From NCBI RefSeq assembly GCF_014648815.1, contig NZ_BMRV01000004.1, positions 434,001 through 498,000 of the forward strand: DNA of 64,000 bases, in the 5' to 3' direction. Shown in pieces: positions 19,813 through 28,434 of this stretch. A program made the translations under genes and the position numbers. Source of the stretch: Streptomyces flaveolus (lineage in GTDB: Bacteria; Actinomycetota; Actinomycetes; Streptomycetales; Streptomycetaceae). Under the pieces are notes generated by a model that saw only the letters and a list, made by a program, of their open reading frames with translations, was not told the origin of the DNA and made no database searches. Position 1 is the first letter of the stretch. Each line of letters opens with the position of its first letter.

Positions 19813-20862
19813 ATGCGCTCATCTCGCCGCCATTCGCTGCTCGTTCCGGTGGTGCTGTGCGCACTCGCCGTACTCGCCGCCCGCCCCACCGGGGCCACCG
19901 ACAGGGACGGCGGCTCCGGCACCGCCGTCGGCACGCGGGTGGCACAGCTGTACGAGGAGGCGGCCAAGGCCACCGAGCAGTACGAGCGAGGCCGGCGCGA
20001 GGCCGAGGCACAGCGGTCGAAGGCCCAGCACTACGAGGAACTGCTCGACGAGCAGCGGCAGGAGATCGCCGCCATGCACGAGGACCTGGGCAGCATCGCC
20101 CGCGCCCAGTACCGCGACGGAGGCGGCCTTCCGCTCACCGCGCGGATGATCCTCGCCGACGACCCCGACGAGCTGATGCGTGGCCAGCACGCGCTGCGCC
20201 GGGCCGATCTGGCCGTCGACAGGGCGATCGGACGGAGCCTGCGGGCCGAGGCCCGGCTCGCCGCCGACGAGGCCCGGGCGACCGCGGCCTGGCAGGCGCT
20301 GGAGAAACGGAACGGTGAGCTCGCGGACCTCAAGGCGGAGATCGAGGGCAAGCTGCTGGCGGCGCGGGCCCGGCTGGAAGGGCAGGCGGACGCCTCGGTG
20401 GCCGCCGGCTCCTGCCCGGGCGCGGTCCGCCTGGACCAGCCGGAGACACGCTCCTCACCGGCGTGGGTCACACCGGTGGAGACGTACGAGCTGTCGGCGT
20501 CCTTCGGGAGCGGCGGGGCGCGGTGGGCGAACCGCCACACCGGGCAGGACTTCGCGGTGCCGGTCGGGACACCGGTGCGGTCGGTCGGCGAGGGCCGGGT
20601 GGTGAAGGTGTCGTGCGGGGGCGCCTTCGGTATCCAGGTCGTTCTCCGGCACCCGGGCGGCTACTACACGCAGTACGCCCATCTCGCCGCCGTCGCCGTG
20701 GACCAGGGGGAGCGGGTCGAAGCTGGGCAGTGGATCGGACAGTCGGGCAGCACCGGCAATTCCACCGGGCCGCACCTGCACTTCGAGGTGCGGGTCACCC
20801 CGGAGATGGGCTCGGCCCTGGATCCGGTGCCGTGGCTGAGACAGCGCGGGGCGCGGCTCTGA
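19813..20862 (+). CDS. Secreted M23 (LytM) peptidase with coiled-coil
   Basis: A 349-residue exported protein. A signal peptide occupies residues ~1-30 (RHSLLVPVVLCALAVLAARP). Residues ~45-195 are a long charged coiled-coil (QLYEEAAKATEQYERGRREAE). The catalytic M23 domain follows with HTGQDFAVPVGTPV (first metal His/Asp) and GPHLHFEV (HxH). It resembles EnvC/NlpD-type cell-wall hydrolases that cut peptide cross-bridges. The ATG at 19813 was chosen as it gives a standard signal peptide; the ribosome-binding site is weak and a leaderless transcript is possible. The gene is convergent with the HAD phosphatase. Confidence 0.87.
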   Translation: MRSSRRHSLLVPVVLCALAVLAARPTGATDRDGGSGTAVGTRVAQLYEEAAKATEQYERGRREAEAQRSKAQHYEELLDEQRQEIAAMHEDLGSIARAQYRDGGGLPLTARMILADDPDELMRGQHALRRADLAVDRAIGRSLRAEARLAADEARATAAWQALEKRNGELADLKAEIEGKLLAARARLEGQADASVAAGSCPGAVRLDQPETRSSPAWVTPVETYELSASFGSGGARWANRHTGQDFAVPVGTPVRSVGEGRVVKVSCGGAFGIQVVLRHPGGYYTQYAHLAAVAVDQGERVEAGQWIGQSGSTGNSTGPHLHFEVRVTPEMGSALDPVPWLRQRGARL

Positions 20863-20886
20863 CCGGGCACAGCGCCGGACCCGCTC

Positions 20887-21756
20887 CTACGCCCTCTCCG
20901 CCAGGAGGCGCTCGATCACGACCGCGACCCCGTCGTCGTTGTTGGCGACCGTCCGCCCCGACGCGGCGGCGATCACGTCCGGGTGCGCGTTGCCCATGGC
21001 GTAGGACTGCCCCGCCCAGGTGAGCATCTCGACGTCGTTCGGCATGTCACCGAAGGCGACGACCTCCTCGTGCGAGATCCCGCGCTCGGCACAGCACAGG
21101 GCCAGGGTGCTGGCCTTGGAGACCTCCGGGCCGCTGATCTCCAGCAGGGCGCTGGGACTGGACCGGGTGACGTTGGCGCGGTCGCCGATGGCGATGCGGG
21201 CCAGCGTGAGGAAGGCGTCGGGCTCCAGGTCGGGGTGGAAGGCCAGGATCTTGAGGACCGGCTCGGCGGCGGCACGCCCGTCCGGTGACAGCAGCTCCTC
21301 GGCGGACGCGAGGGTGTCGGGCACCTCGATGTGCATCCTCGGGTACTCCGGCTCCTGGTGGAAGCCGAAGGTCTGCTCCACCGCGTACAGCGTGCCGGGT
21401 GCCGCGTCGCGCAGCAGCCGCACGGCGTCCAGGGCGTTCTCGCGGGCCAGCTCCCGGACCTTCACGAAGCGGTGGGCGCCGGGGCCGCCGTGCAGGTCGA
21501 CCACGGCGGCGCCGTTGCCGCAGATGGCGAGGCCGTGCCCGTGGACGTGCTCGCTGACGACGTCCATCCAGCGGGCGGGGCGGCCGGTGACGAAGAAGAC
21601 CTCGATCCCCGCCTTCTCGGCGGCCGCCAGGGCGGCGACCGTGCGCGGTGAGACCGATTTGTCGTCGCGCAGCAGCGTGCCGTCCAGGTCGGTGGCGATC
21701 AGTCGCGGGCGCACGGCGGCGGCCGGGGTCTCGGGCTGTCGGGTCGCTGAGGTCAC
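20887..21756 (-). CDS. HAD-superfamily (Cof-type) phosphatase
   Basis: A 289-residue cytoplasmic phosphatase. It begins near the start with the catalytic motif [12 protein letters not shown] (DxD), has motif II FFVTGR, and motifs III/IV as KASTLALC...[11 protein letters not shown] Cof-type cap domain (type IIb) occupies about 90-200. Cof-type HADs dephosphorylate sugar phosphates, pyridoxal phosphate and similar small molecules; the substrate here is unknown. The GTG at 21756 is chosen because the start of the domain follows about 20 residues later, though ATG 21774 is possible. It is closely similar to the HAD gene at 29417-30259. Confidence 0.88.
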   Translation of the reverse strand: MTSATRQPETPAAAVRPRLIATDLDGTLLRDDKSVSPRTVAALAAAEKAGIEVFFVTGRPARWMDVVSEHVHGHGLAICGNGAAVVDLHGGPGAHRFVKVRELARENALDAVRLLRDAAPGTLYAVEQTFGFHQEPEYPRMHIEVPDTLASAEELLSPDGRAAAEPVLKILAFHPDLEPDAFLTLARIAIGDRANVTRSSPSALLEISGPEVSKASTLALCCAERGISHEEVVAFGDMPNDVEMLTWAGQSYAMGNAHPDVIAAASGRTVANNDDGVAVVIERLLAERA

Positions 21757-21874
21757 CCGGCCATTGTCACGCATATGCCCGCACGCCCGTGCGGGAGTCC
21801 GCACATCTGTGAGCTACGGCTCTCATCGGTGCCGTCCCCTCTCCGGCTGCGGCGGGACGGGTCGACCGCATCGG

Positions 21875-22777
21875 TCACCGCAGCTGGGCCGGTGCCTCCA
21901 TGGCGATCTTCTCGAAGACCTTCTCGTCCGTCGCGAAGTCGGAACCGGGGATCGGCCAGTGGACGACGAGCTCGGTGAAGCCCAGGTCCCGGTGGCGCCC
22001 CGCGAAGTCCACGAACGCGTCCACGGACTCCAGCGGCCGGCCGCGGTCCGGCGTGAATCCGGTGAGCAGGACCTTGTCGAGCTCGCCTACGTCGCGGCCG
22101 ATCTCGGCGCAGGCGTCGGCCAGCTTGTCGGCCTGCCCGCGCAGGGCCCGCACCGACTGCTCCGGGGTGCCGTTCTCGTACAGCTTGGGGTCGCCCGTGG
22201 TCACCCATGCCTGGCCGTACCGCGCGGCGAGCCGCAGCCCGCGCGGGCCGGTGGCGGCCACCGCGAACGGCAGCCGGGGCCGCTGTACGCAACCAGGGAT
22301 GTTGCGTGCCTCGTGCGCCGCGTAGAAGTCGCCCTGGTACGACACCGCCTCCTCCGTGAGCAGCCGGTCGAGCAGTTGGAGGAACTCGGCGAACCGGTCG
22401 GCCCGCTCGCGCGGCGTCCACGACTCCTGCCCGAGCGCCGTGGCGTCGAAGCCGGTTCCGCCCGCTCCTATGCCCAGGGTGACCCGGCCGCCGGAGATGT
22501 CGTCGAGGGAGATCAGCTCCTTGGCGAGCGTCACCGGGTGCCGGAAGTTCGGCGAGGTCACCAGGGTGCCCAGACGCATCCGCTCGGTGACTGCCGCGGC
22601 GGCCGTCAGCGTCGGCACGGCTCCGAACCACGGGCCGTCCCGGAAGCTCCGCCAGGACAGGTGGTCGTAGGTGTACGCACTGTGGAAACCGAGCTGCTCG
22701 GCACGGGTCCAGGTCGAACGGCCGCCGTCGTGCCAGCGGCGGTACGGGAGGATCACGGTGCTCAGACGCAGGCTCAT
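21875..22777 (-). CDS. Luciferase-like (LLM class) oxidoreductase
   Basis: A 300-residue flavin-dependent oxidoreductase of the bacterial luciferase-like/F420 family, with [17 protein letters not shown] near the N-terminus, [15 protein letters not shown] and [15 protein letters not shown]. Actinobacterial members usually use reduced F420 or FMN; the substrate is unknown. The ATG at 22777 is the start. Reading on to 22861 would add a 28-residue extension reading FHVKP twice, which is just two parS sites translated, so the longer start was rejected. It is upstream-adjacent to a pair of exact parS sites and downstream of KptA on the same strand. Confidence 0.88.
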   Translation of the reverse strand: MSLRLSTVILPYRRWHDGGRSTWTRAEQLGFHSAYTYDHLSWRSFRDGPWFGAVPTLTAAAAVTERMRLGTLVTSPNFRHPVTLAKELISLDDISGGRVTLGIGAGGTGFDATALGQESWTPRERADRFAEFLQLLDRLLTEEAVSYQGDFYAAHEARNIPGCVQRPRLPFAVAATGPRGLRLAARYGQAWVTTGDPKLYENGTPEQSVRALRGQADKLADACAEIGRDVGELDKVLLTGFTPDRGRPLESVDAFVDFAGRHRDLGFTELVVHWPIPGSDFATDEKVFEKIAMEAPAQLR

Positions 22778-22803
22778 GCCACCGAGCCTAAGCGGACGAG
22801 CAG

Positions 22804-22817
22804 GTTTCACGTGAAAC
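22804..22817. other. parS site (left copy of a tandem pair)
   Basis: Exact GTTTCACGTGAAAC in the 100-bp gap between kptA and the luciferase-like gene. The centre-to-centre distance to the next copy is 24 bp. Confidence 0.93.
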
Positions 22818-22827
22818 GGCCAGGCGG

Positions 22828-22841
22828 GTTTCACGTGAAAC
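22828..22841. other. parS site (right copy of a tandem pair)
   Basis: Second exact GTTTCACGTGAAAC, separated from the first by 10 bp. Two adjacent full sites could load two ParB dimers on nearly the same face of the helix (about 2.3 turns). Confidence 0.93.
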
Positions 22842-22877
22842 GGCCACGGTCGTCGTCGCATGTGCCGACACGGAGGA

Positions 22878-23441
22878 TCAGTGCGTGCCGGGGAAGCGCA
22901 GATAGCGTGGAGGGACGGCCTTGGTCAGCCAGACCCCGTTCGCGCTGACGTGGAAGACATGGCCGTCGCGGTGCATGGCGGCGGCGTCCACCGACAGCAC
23001 GACCGGCCGGCCGCGGCGGGCACCGACCCGGGTGGCGGTCTCCCGGTCCGGGGAGAGGTGCACGTCGTGCCGGTTCATGGGGCGCAGGCCCTCGGTACGG
23101 ATCGCGTCGAGGGCGGCGGCCACGGTCCCGTGGTACAGGTACGCGGGCGGGACCGCAGCGGGCAGCCCGAGTTCCACGTCGATGCTGTGGCCCTGGCTGG
23201 CCCGGATGCGGGAGCCCTCGACGGCGAAGCGCCGTTTGTCGTTGGTGGCGACCACGTGGTCCAGCTCTTGCCGGGTGAAGCGGAAGCCGTGCGCGGCCGC
23301 CGCGGCGATCAGTGTGTCGATCTCGACCCAGCCGGCCTCGTCGAGCGTGAGCCCGATCCGGTCCGGCTGGTGCCGCAGATGCTTCGACAGGTACTTGGAC
23401 ACCTTCACGGTGAGTCTGTCGTCCATCTGTTCTCTGTCCAT
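22878..23441 (-). CDS. kptA: RNA 2'-phosphotransferase (Tpt1/KptA)
   Basis: KptA/Tpt1 transfers a 2'-phosphate from RNA to NAD+, making ADP-ribose 1'',2''-cyclic phosphate. In yeast this finishes tRNA splicing; bacteria have no such introns, so the bacterial substrate is unknown. The 187-residue protein shows the N-terminal winged-helix signature [18 protein letters not shown] and the ART-like C-terminal half with RRFAVEG, YLYHGT and HLSPD. Start at 23441 (MDREQM) is used, with ATG 23426 (MDDRLT) nearly as likely; both ribosome-binding sites are weak. It stands between DnaA boxes on one side and parS sites on the other. Confidence 0.92.
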   Translation of the reverse strand: MDREQMDDRLTVKVSKYLSKHLRHQPDRIGLTLDEAGWVEIDTLIAAAAAHGFRFTRQELDHVVATNDKRRFAVEGSRIRASQGHSIDVELGLPAAVPPAYLYHGTVAAALDAIRTEGLRPMNRHDVHLSPDRETATRVGARRGRPVVLSVDAAAMHRDGHVFHVSANGVWLTKAVPPRYLRFPGTH

Positions 23442-23497
23442 ACGACCAGCGTGCCGATAGGGACACCCATCACGCGATCGATTTTGCCGCCGAGGTT

Positions 23498-23526
23498 TGA
23501 TCCACAACCGGATGAGGTTGTCCACA
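23498..23526. other. Pair of DnaA boxes upstream of kptA
   Basis: TTGTCCACA (23518-23526) is an exact Streptomyces DnaA box, and TGATCCACA (23498-23506) is a one-mismatch box 20 bases away on the same strand. They lie between the SDR/hydrolase stop and the kptA start. Confidence 0.6.
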
Positions 23527-23551
23527 GGCCTCCGGGGCGTACCTGTGGAAA

Positions 23552-25309
23552 CTACAGCGGCGGAGACACCCGGGCGAGCCTGCGCAGCGCCCTCGGCAGG
23601 AAGCGGGACAGGAGGTGGGCGCCGCGTGCCTCGGGCGTCACGGGGACGACGGCCCGATCGTGCACCACGGCCTCCAGGATCGCGTCGGCGACCTTCTCCG
23701 GCGGGTAGTTGCGCTTCCCGTACAGCCGGGCGCTGCGCTGCTGTCGGCGCTTCTCCTCGTCGGCGTCGACCCCGGCGAAGCGCGCCGTCGAGGTGATGTT
23801 GGTGTTGACGATGCCGGGGCAGATCGCCGTGACGCCGATCCCCTGCCCGGCCAGTTCGGCGCGCAGGCACTCGCTGAGCATCAGCACGGCCGCCTTGGAG
23901 GTGCTGTAGGCGGGCAGCGCCCTGGAGGGCAGGAAGGCGGCCGCCGACGCGGTGTTCACGATGTGGCCGCCCTGCCCCCGCTCGGCCATCTGCCGGCCGA
24001 AGAGGCGGCAACCGTGGATCACGCCCCACAGATTGACGTCGAGGACCTTCTTCCAGTCCTCCGGCGTCGTCTCGAAGAAGGAGCCCGACAAGCCGATCCC
24101 GGCGTTGTTCACGAGGACGTCCACCACGCCGTACTCCGCGGCGACCTTGGCCGCGAGCTTCTCCATGGACTGTTCGTCGGAGACGTCGGCGGTCTCCGCC
24201 CAGGCCTGCCGGGCGCCGATCAGCCGGGACAGCTCCGCGGTGCGGGCCGCGGACTCGGCGTCCCGGTCGACGGCCACCACGCGCGCGCCGGCCTCGGCGA
24301 ACGCGACCGCCGTCGCCCGTCCGATGCCGCTGCCGGCCCCGGTGACCAGGACCAGCTGACCGCCGAAGCGGTCGGCGTGCCGGCCGCTCGCCGCCACCTC
24401 GGTCCGCCCGCCCTCGACGGTGGTGACGAACTCCGTGATCCAGTCCGCCAGCCGGTCCGGCCGGGTGCGCGGCACCCAGTGCTTGGCGGGCAGGGTGCGG
24501 CGGGTGAGCCGCGGCGCCCACTGCTCCAGCCCGTCGTAGAGCCGCTCCGACAGGAACGCGTCACCGAGGGGGGTGACGAGCTGGACGGGCACGTGGGCGT
24601 AGGCGTCGTCGCGCGGGTGCCGCAGCCGGGGCCGGACGTTGTCCCGGTAGAGCCAGGCTCCGTGCGCGGCGTCCGCGGGCAGGGACGTGGTCGGGTAGTC
24701 GCCGCCGGGCACCTTCTCCACGCGCCGCAGGATTCCCGGCCAGCGCTTGCCGAGCGGGCCGCGCCAGGCCAGTTCGGGCAGCACCGGCGTGTGCAGCAGG
24801 TAGACGTACCAGGACTTGGCGCCCTGGCCGAGGAGCTGGCCCACCCGGCGGGGGGTGGGCCGCTTGATCCGCCGGTTGATCCAGTGGCCGAAGTGGTCGA
24901 GCGAGGGCCCCGACATCGAGGTGAAGGAGGCGATCCGGCCCTCGGTGCGCTCGACCGTGACGAACTCCCACGACTGCACGGAGCCCCAGTCGTGACCCAC
25001 CAGGTGCACGGGCCGGCCGGGGCTGACCGCGTCCGCGACGGCCAGGAAGTCGTCCGTCAGCTTCTCCAGCGTGAACCCGCCGCGCAGCGGGCTCGGCGCG
25101 CTGGACCGGCCGTGGCCCCGGACGTCGTAGAGCACCACGTGGAACCGGTCGGCGAGGCGGGCGGCCACCTCGGACCAGACCTCCTTGCTGTCCGGGTAAC
25201 CGTGCACCAGGACGACCGTCGGCTGTCGCGGGTCACCCAGCTCGGCCACGCACAGCTCCACCTCGCCCGAGCGCACCCAGCGCTCCCGCGCACCGTCCAG
25301 CACCGTCAT
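23552..25309 (-). CDS. Alpha/beta hydrolase fused to a short-chain dehydrogenase (EphD-like)
   Basis: A 585-residue fusion. Residues ~15-285 are an epoxide-hydrolase-type alpha/beta hydrolase: oxyanion motif HGYPDSKEVW, nucleophile Asp in GHDWGSVQSW. Residues ~310-585 are a short-chain dehydrogenase: TGAGSGIGRA (NAD(P) site), NNAGIGLSG, and catalytic Ser...Tyr-x3-Lys (SAAAFLPSRALPAYSTSK). M. tuberculosis EphD has the same two-domain layout and acts on mycolic acids; Streptomyces makes none, so the substrate here is unknown. The ATG at 25309 has GGAGGAGAG directly upstream. Epoxide opening followed by alcohol oxidation in one polypeptide is a reasonable guess. Confidence 0.9.
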   Translation of the reverse strand: MTVLDGARERWVRSGEVELCVAELGDPRQPTVVLVHGYPDSKEVWSEVAARLADRFHVVLYDVRGHGRSSAPSPLRGGFTLEKLTDDFLAVADAVSPGRPVHLVGHDWGSVQSWEFVTVERTEGRIASFTSMSGPSLDHFGHWINRRIKRPTPRRVGQLLGQGAKSWYVYLLHTPVLPELAWRGPLGKRWPGILRRVEKVPGGDYPTTSLPADAAHGAWLYRDNVRPRLRHPRDDAYAHVPVQLVTPLGDAFLSERLYDGLEQWAPRLTRRTLPAKHWVPRTRPDRLADWITEFVTTVEGGRTEVAASGRHADRFGGQLVLVTGAGSGIGRATAVAFAEAGARVVAVDRDAESAARTAELSRLIGARQAWAETADVSDEQSMEKLAAKVAAEYGVVDVLVNNAGIGLSGSFFETTPEDWKKVLDVNLWGVIHGCRLFGRQMAERGQGGHIVNTASAAAFLPSRALPAYSTSKAAVLMLSECLRAELAGQGIGVTAICPGIVNTNITSTARFAGVDADEEKRRQQRSARLYGKRNYPPEKVADAILEAVVHDRAVVPVTPEARGAHLLSRFLPRALRRLARVSPPL

Positions 25310-25645
25310 CTCTCCTCCGTCCAGCGCCGCACTCCCCCCACGCTCGACGGAACGAGCGCGGGGGAACCCCCACGGCAGATCGTCGTCCAGCCAGAAGGCG
25401 CTCTCCGCGCCACCCGTCCCGGCCGCCCCCGCCGACCGCCCTGCTCGCTCGTCCCGTGACGCCGTCGAATCTCCCAGTTGTTAGACCGAGCGTCAATAGG
25501 GCGTCACCGCGCGGCCCCGGAGTCCGCGCCGTGTCCCTCGGGGACGGCATCCCCTACGGGCCCGTACTACTCGAGTCTGACCCCAAGACGGCTCTCCGGT
25601 CTGACGACCCGAGTGGCGGGCGTCACTACTGTCGTGGACGTGACT
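25310..25645. other. Divergent intergenic region with a palindromic repeat
   Basis: No gene is supported. The hairpin CCCCCACGCTCG (25335-25346) with CGAGCGCGGGGG (25353-25364) has one mismatch and is followed by GGGGAACCCCC; such palindromes recur in Streptomyces intergenic regions. The right part should hold the promoter of the ABC operon, whose exact start codon is uncertain. Confidence 0.45.
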
Positions 25646-26608
25646 GTGATCGCGACCGAAAGCCTGAGCAAGCGGTTCCCCCGGGTGACCGCGCTCGACC
25701 GGCTCTCCGTGGACATCGGACCCGGTGTGACCGGACTCGTGGGTGCCAACGGCGCCGGCAAGTCCACCCTGATCAAGATCCTGCTGGGTCTGTCTCCCGC
25801 CACCGAGGGCCGGGCCGAAGTGCTCGGTCTCGACGTCGCCACCAAGGGCGCCGACATCCGCGAGCGGGTCGGCTACATGCCGGAACACGACTGCCTGCCA
25901 CCCGACGTCTCGGCCACCGAGTTCGTCGTCCACATGGCACGCATGTCCGGCCTGCCGCCGACCGCCGCCCGCGAACGGACCGCCGACACACTGCGCCACG
26001 TAGGCCTGTACGAGGAGCGCTACCGCCCCATCGGCGGCTACTCGACCGGCATGAAGCAGCGCGTGAAGCTCGCCCAGGCCCTCGTCCACGACCCGCAACT
26101 GGTCTTCCTGGACGAGCCGACCAACGGCCTCGACCCGGTCGGGCGCGACGAGATGCTCGGCCTCATCCGCCGCGTCCACACCGACTTCGGCATCTCGGTC
26201 CTCGTCACCTCCCACCTGCTCGGCGAACTGGAACGCACCTGCGACCACGTGGTCGTCGTCGACGGCGGCAAGCTGCTGCGCTCCAGCTCCACCACCGACT
26301 TCACCCAGACCACGACGACCCTCGCGATCGAGGTCACCGACACCGACGAGCACCCCGACGGCACCCGCGCGGTGCGCGACGCGCTCCAGGCGCGCGGGGT
26401 GACCACCGAGGACGGCAGCGGCCTGCCCGGCGCAGGCCACGTCCTGCTGCTCAGCGCGTCGGGCGACGAGACGTACGACCTCGTCCGGGACGTCATCGCG
26501 GACCTCGGCCTCGGCCTGGTGCGCATGGAGCAGCGCAGGCACCACATCTCGGAGGTCTTCCAGGACAGCGACGCAGCACGGAAGGAGGCGGTCGGCCATG
26601 GCAACTGA
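25646..26608 (+). CDS. ABC transporter ATPase (ABC-2 type), first pair
   Basis: A 320-residue nucleotide-binding subunit. Walker A GANGAGKST, signature YSTGMKQRVKLAQAL, Walker B LVFLDEPTNGLDP and the switch His (VTSHLL) are intact. Residues after ~220 form the C-terminal extension seen in drug/bacitracin-type exporters. The GTG at 25646 (MIATESLSKRF) is used; GTG at 25634 and 25640 are possible and no site has a strong Shine-Dalgarno. It overlaps the permease gene by 11 bases and starts a four-gene operon. The exported substrate is unknown. Confidence 0.87.
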   Translation: MIATESLSKRFPRVTALDRLSVDIGPGVTGLVGANGAGKSTLIKILLGLSPATEGRAEVLGLDVATKGADIRERVGYMPEHDCLPPDVSATEFVVHMARMSGLPPTAARERTADTLRHVGLYEERYRPIGGYSTGMKQRVKLAQALVHDPQLVFLDEPTNGLDPVGRDEMLGLIRRVHTDFGISVLVTSHLLGELERTCDHVVVVDGGKLLRSSSTTDFTQTTTTLAIEVTDTDEHPDGTRAVRDALQARGVTTEDGSGLPGAGHVLLLSASGDETYDLVRDVIADLGLGLVRMEQRRHHISEVFQDSDAARKEAVGHGN

Positions 26609-27515
26609 ACAGCCCCTGCCCGCACCGGCCACGATGCCGGGCGACCAGACCCGCATCCACAACATCGGCTACCGCGGCTACGACGGCCCCCGCCTCGGCC
26701 GCGCCTACGCCCGCCGGTCCCTGTACTCGCAGTCCCTGCGCGGCGCCTACGGCCTCGGCCGCTCGGCCAAGTCCAAGGTGCTGCCGATGCTGTTGTTCGT
26801 GGTGATGTGCCTGCCCGCCGGCATCATGGTGGCCGTCGCCGTCGCCACCAAGGCCGACGACCTGCCCTTGGACTACACGCGCTACGCGATCGTCCTCCAG
26901 GCCGTCATCAGCCTCTACGTCGCCTCCCAGGCGCCCCAGTCCGTCTCGCGCGACCTGCGCTTCAAGACCGTGCCGCTCTACTTCTCGCGGCCCATCGAGA
27001 CCGCCGACTACGTCCGCGCCAAGTACGCGGCACTGGCCTCGGCCCTGTTCATCCTCACCGCCGCGCCCCTGCTGGTGCTCTACGTGGGCGCCCTGCTCGC
27101 CAAACTCGACTTCGCGGACCAGACCAAGGGATTCGCACAGGGACTCGTCTCCGTGGCACTGCTCTCGCTGCTCTTCGCCGGCCTCGGCCTGGTCGTCGCC
27201 TCGGTCACCCCGCGCCGCGGCTTCGGCATCGCCGCCGTCATCGCCGTCCTGACCATCACCTACGGCGCCGTCTCCACGCTCCAGGCCATCGCGGACGTCC
27301 AGGACAGCTCCGGCGCCATCGCCTGGATCGGCCTGTTCTCACCGATCACCCTCATCGACGGCGTGCAGTCCGCCTTCCTGGGCGCCACGTCCTCCTTCCC
27401 CGGCGGAAGCGGGCCGAGCACCGCGGAGGGCGCGGTGTACGTCCTCGTCACCCTGGGCCTGATCGCCGGCGCCTACGGCCTCCTGACGCGCCGCTACAAG
27501 AAGGTGGGACTGTGA
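26598..27515 (+). CDS. ABC-2 permease, first pair
   Basis: A 305-residue membrane subunit with about six hydrophobic segments beginning near residue 60 (KVLPMLLFVVMCLPAGIMVAVA), and the ABC-2 pattern of a cytoplasmic N-terminus then paired helices. The N-terminal ~55 residues are basic and soluble, with the signature HNIGYRGYDGPRLGR. It pairs with the ATPase before it and its stop overlaps the GTG of the second ATPase by four bases, showing tight coupling. It could export a peptide, lipid or drug; the sequence does not say which. Confidence 0.85.
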   Translation: MATEQPLPAPATMPGDQTRIHNIGYRGYDGPRLGRAYARRSLYSQSLRGAYGLGRSAKSKVLPMLLFVVMCLPAGIMVAVAVATKADDLPLDYTRYAIVLQAVISLYVASQAPQSVSRDLRFKTVPLYFSRPIETADYVRAKYAALASALFILTAAPLLVLYVGALLAKLDFADQTKGFAQGLVSVALLSLLFAGLGLVVASVTPRRGFGIAAVIAVLTITYGAVSTLQAIADVQDSSGAIAWIGLFSPITLIDGVQSAFLGATSSFPGGSGPSTAEGAVYVLVTLGLIAGAYGLLTRRYKKVGL

Positions 27516-28423
27516 CCACGCTCAACATCGACCACGTCAGTCGCTGGTTCGGCAACGTGGTCGCCGTCAACGACATCACCATGACGATCGGCCCCGGCGT
27601 CACCGGCCTCCTCGGCCCGAACGGTGCCGGAAAGTCCACGCTCATCAACATGATGGGCGGCTTCCTCGCCCCCTCCACCGGCACCGTCACCCTCGACGGA
27701 CAGCAGGTCTGGCGCAACGAGGCCATCTACCGGCACATCGGCGTCGTCCCCGAACGGGAGGCGATGTACGACTTCCTCACCGGCCGCGAGTTCGTCCTCG
27801 CCAACGCCGAACTGCACGGTCTCGGCGCCAAGGCGGCCGACCAGGCGCTCGCCACGGTCGAGATGGCCTACGCGCAGGACCGCAAGATCGCCACGTACTC
27901 CAAGGGCATGCGGCAGCGCGTCAAGATGGCCTCCGCCCTCGTCCACCAGCCCTCGCTGCTCCTGCTCGACGAGCCGTTCAACGGCATGGACCCGCGTCAG
28001 CGCATGCAGCTGATGAGCCTGCTGCGCCGCATGGGCGACGAGGGCCGCACCGTGCTGTTCTCCTCGCACATCCTCGAAGAGGTCGAGCAGCTCGCCTGGC
28101 ACATCGAGGTCATCGTCGCCGGACGCCACGCGGCCAGCGGTGACTTCCGCAAGATCCGCCGTCTGATGACCGACCGGCCGCACCGCTACCTGGTGCGCTC
28201 CAGTGACGACCGGGCCCTCGCCGCGGCACTGATCGCCGACCCGTCGACATCCGGCATCGAGGTCGACCTCGCCGAGGGCGCACTGCGCATCCAGGCCGTC
28301 GACTTCCCCCGGTTCACGGCCCTGCTGCCCAAGGTCGCCCGCGACCACGGCATCCGGCTGCTCACGGTCTCGCCGTCCGACGAGTCCCTCGAGTCCGTCT
28401 TCTCGTATCTCGTCGCGGCGTAG
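27512..28423 (+). CDS. ABC transporter ATPase (ABC-2 type), second pair
   Basis: A 303-residue ATPase with Walker A GPNGAGKST, signature YSKGMRQRVKMASAL, Walker B LLLLDEPFNGMDP and FSSHIL switch. It is clearly paralogous to the ATPase at 25646 and shares its VTGLxGxNGAGKST opening. The GTG at 27512 overlaps the previous stop (GTGA). It probably works with the permease that follows, so the operon encodes two related exporters or one with mixed subunits. Confidence 0.87.
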   Translation: MTTLNIDHVSRWFGNVVAVNDITMTIGPGVTGLLGPNGAGKSTLINMMGGFLAPSTGTVTLDGQQVWRNEAIYRHIGVVPEREAMYDFLTGREFVLANAELHGLGAKAADQALATVEMAYAQDRKIATYSKGMRQRVKMASALVHQPSLLLLDEPFNGMDPRQRMQLMSLLRRMGDEGRTVLFSSHILEEVEQLAWHIEVIVAGRHAASGDFRKIRRLMTDRPHRYLVRSSDDRALAAALIADPSTSGIEVDLAEGALRIQAVDFPRFTALLPKVARDHGIRLLTVSPSDESLESVFSYLVAA

Positions 28424-28434
28424 GAGGCCGAAGA

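Noticed and set aside
22777..22861. A longer start for the luciferase-like protein with two FHVKP runs
   Set aside because: Those residues are the translation of the two parS sites, so the extension is an artefact of palindromic DNA.
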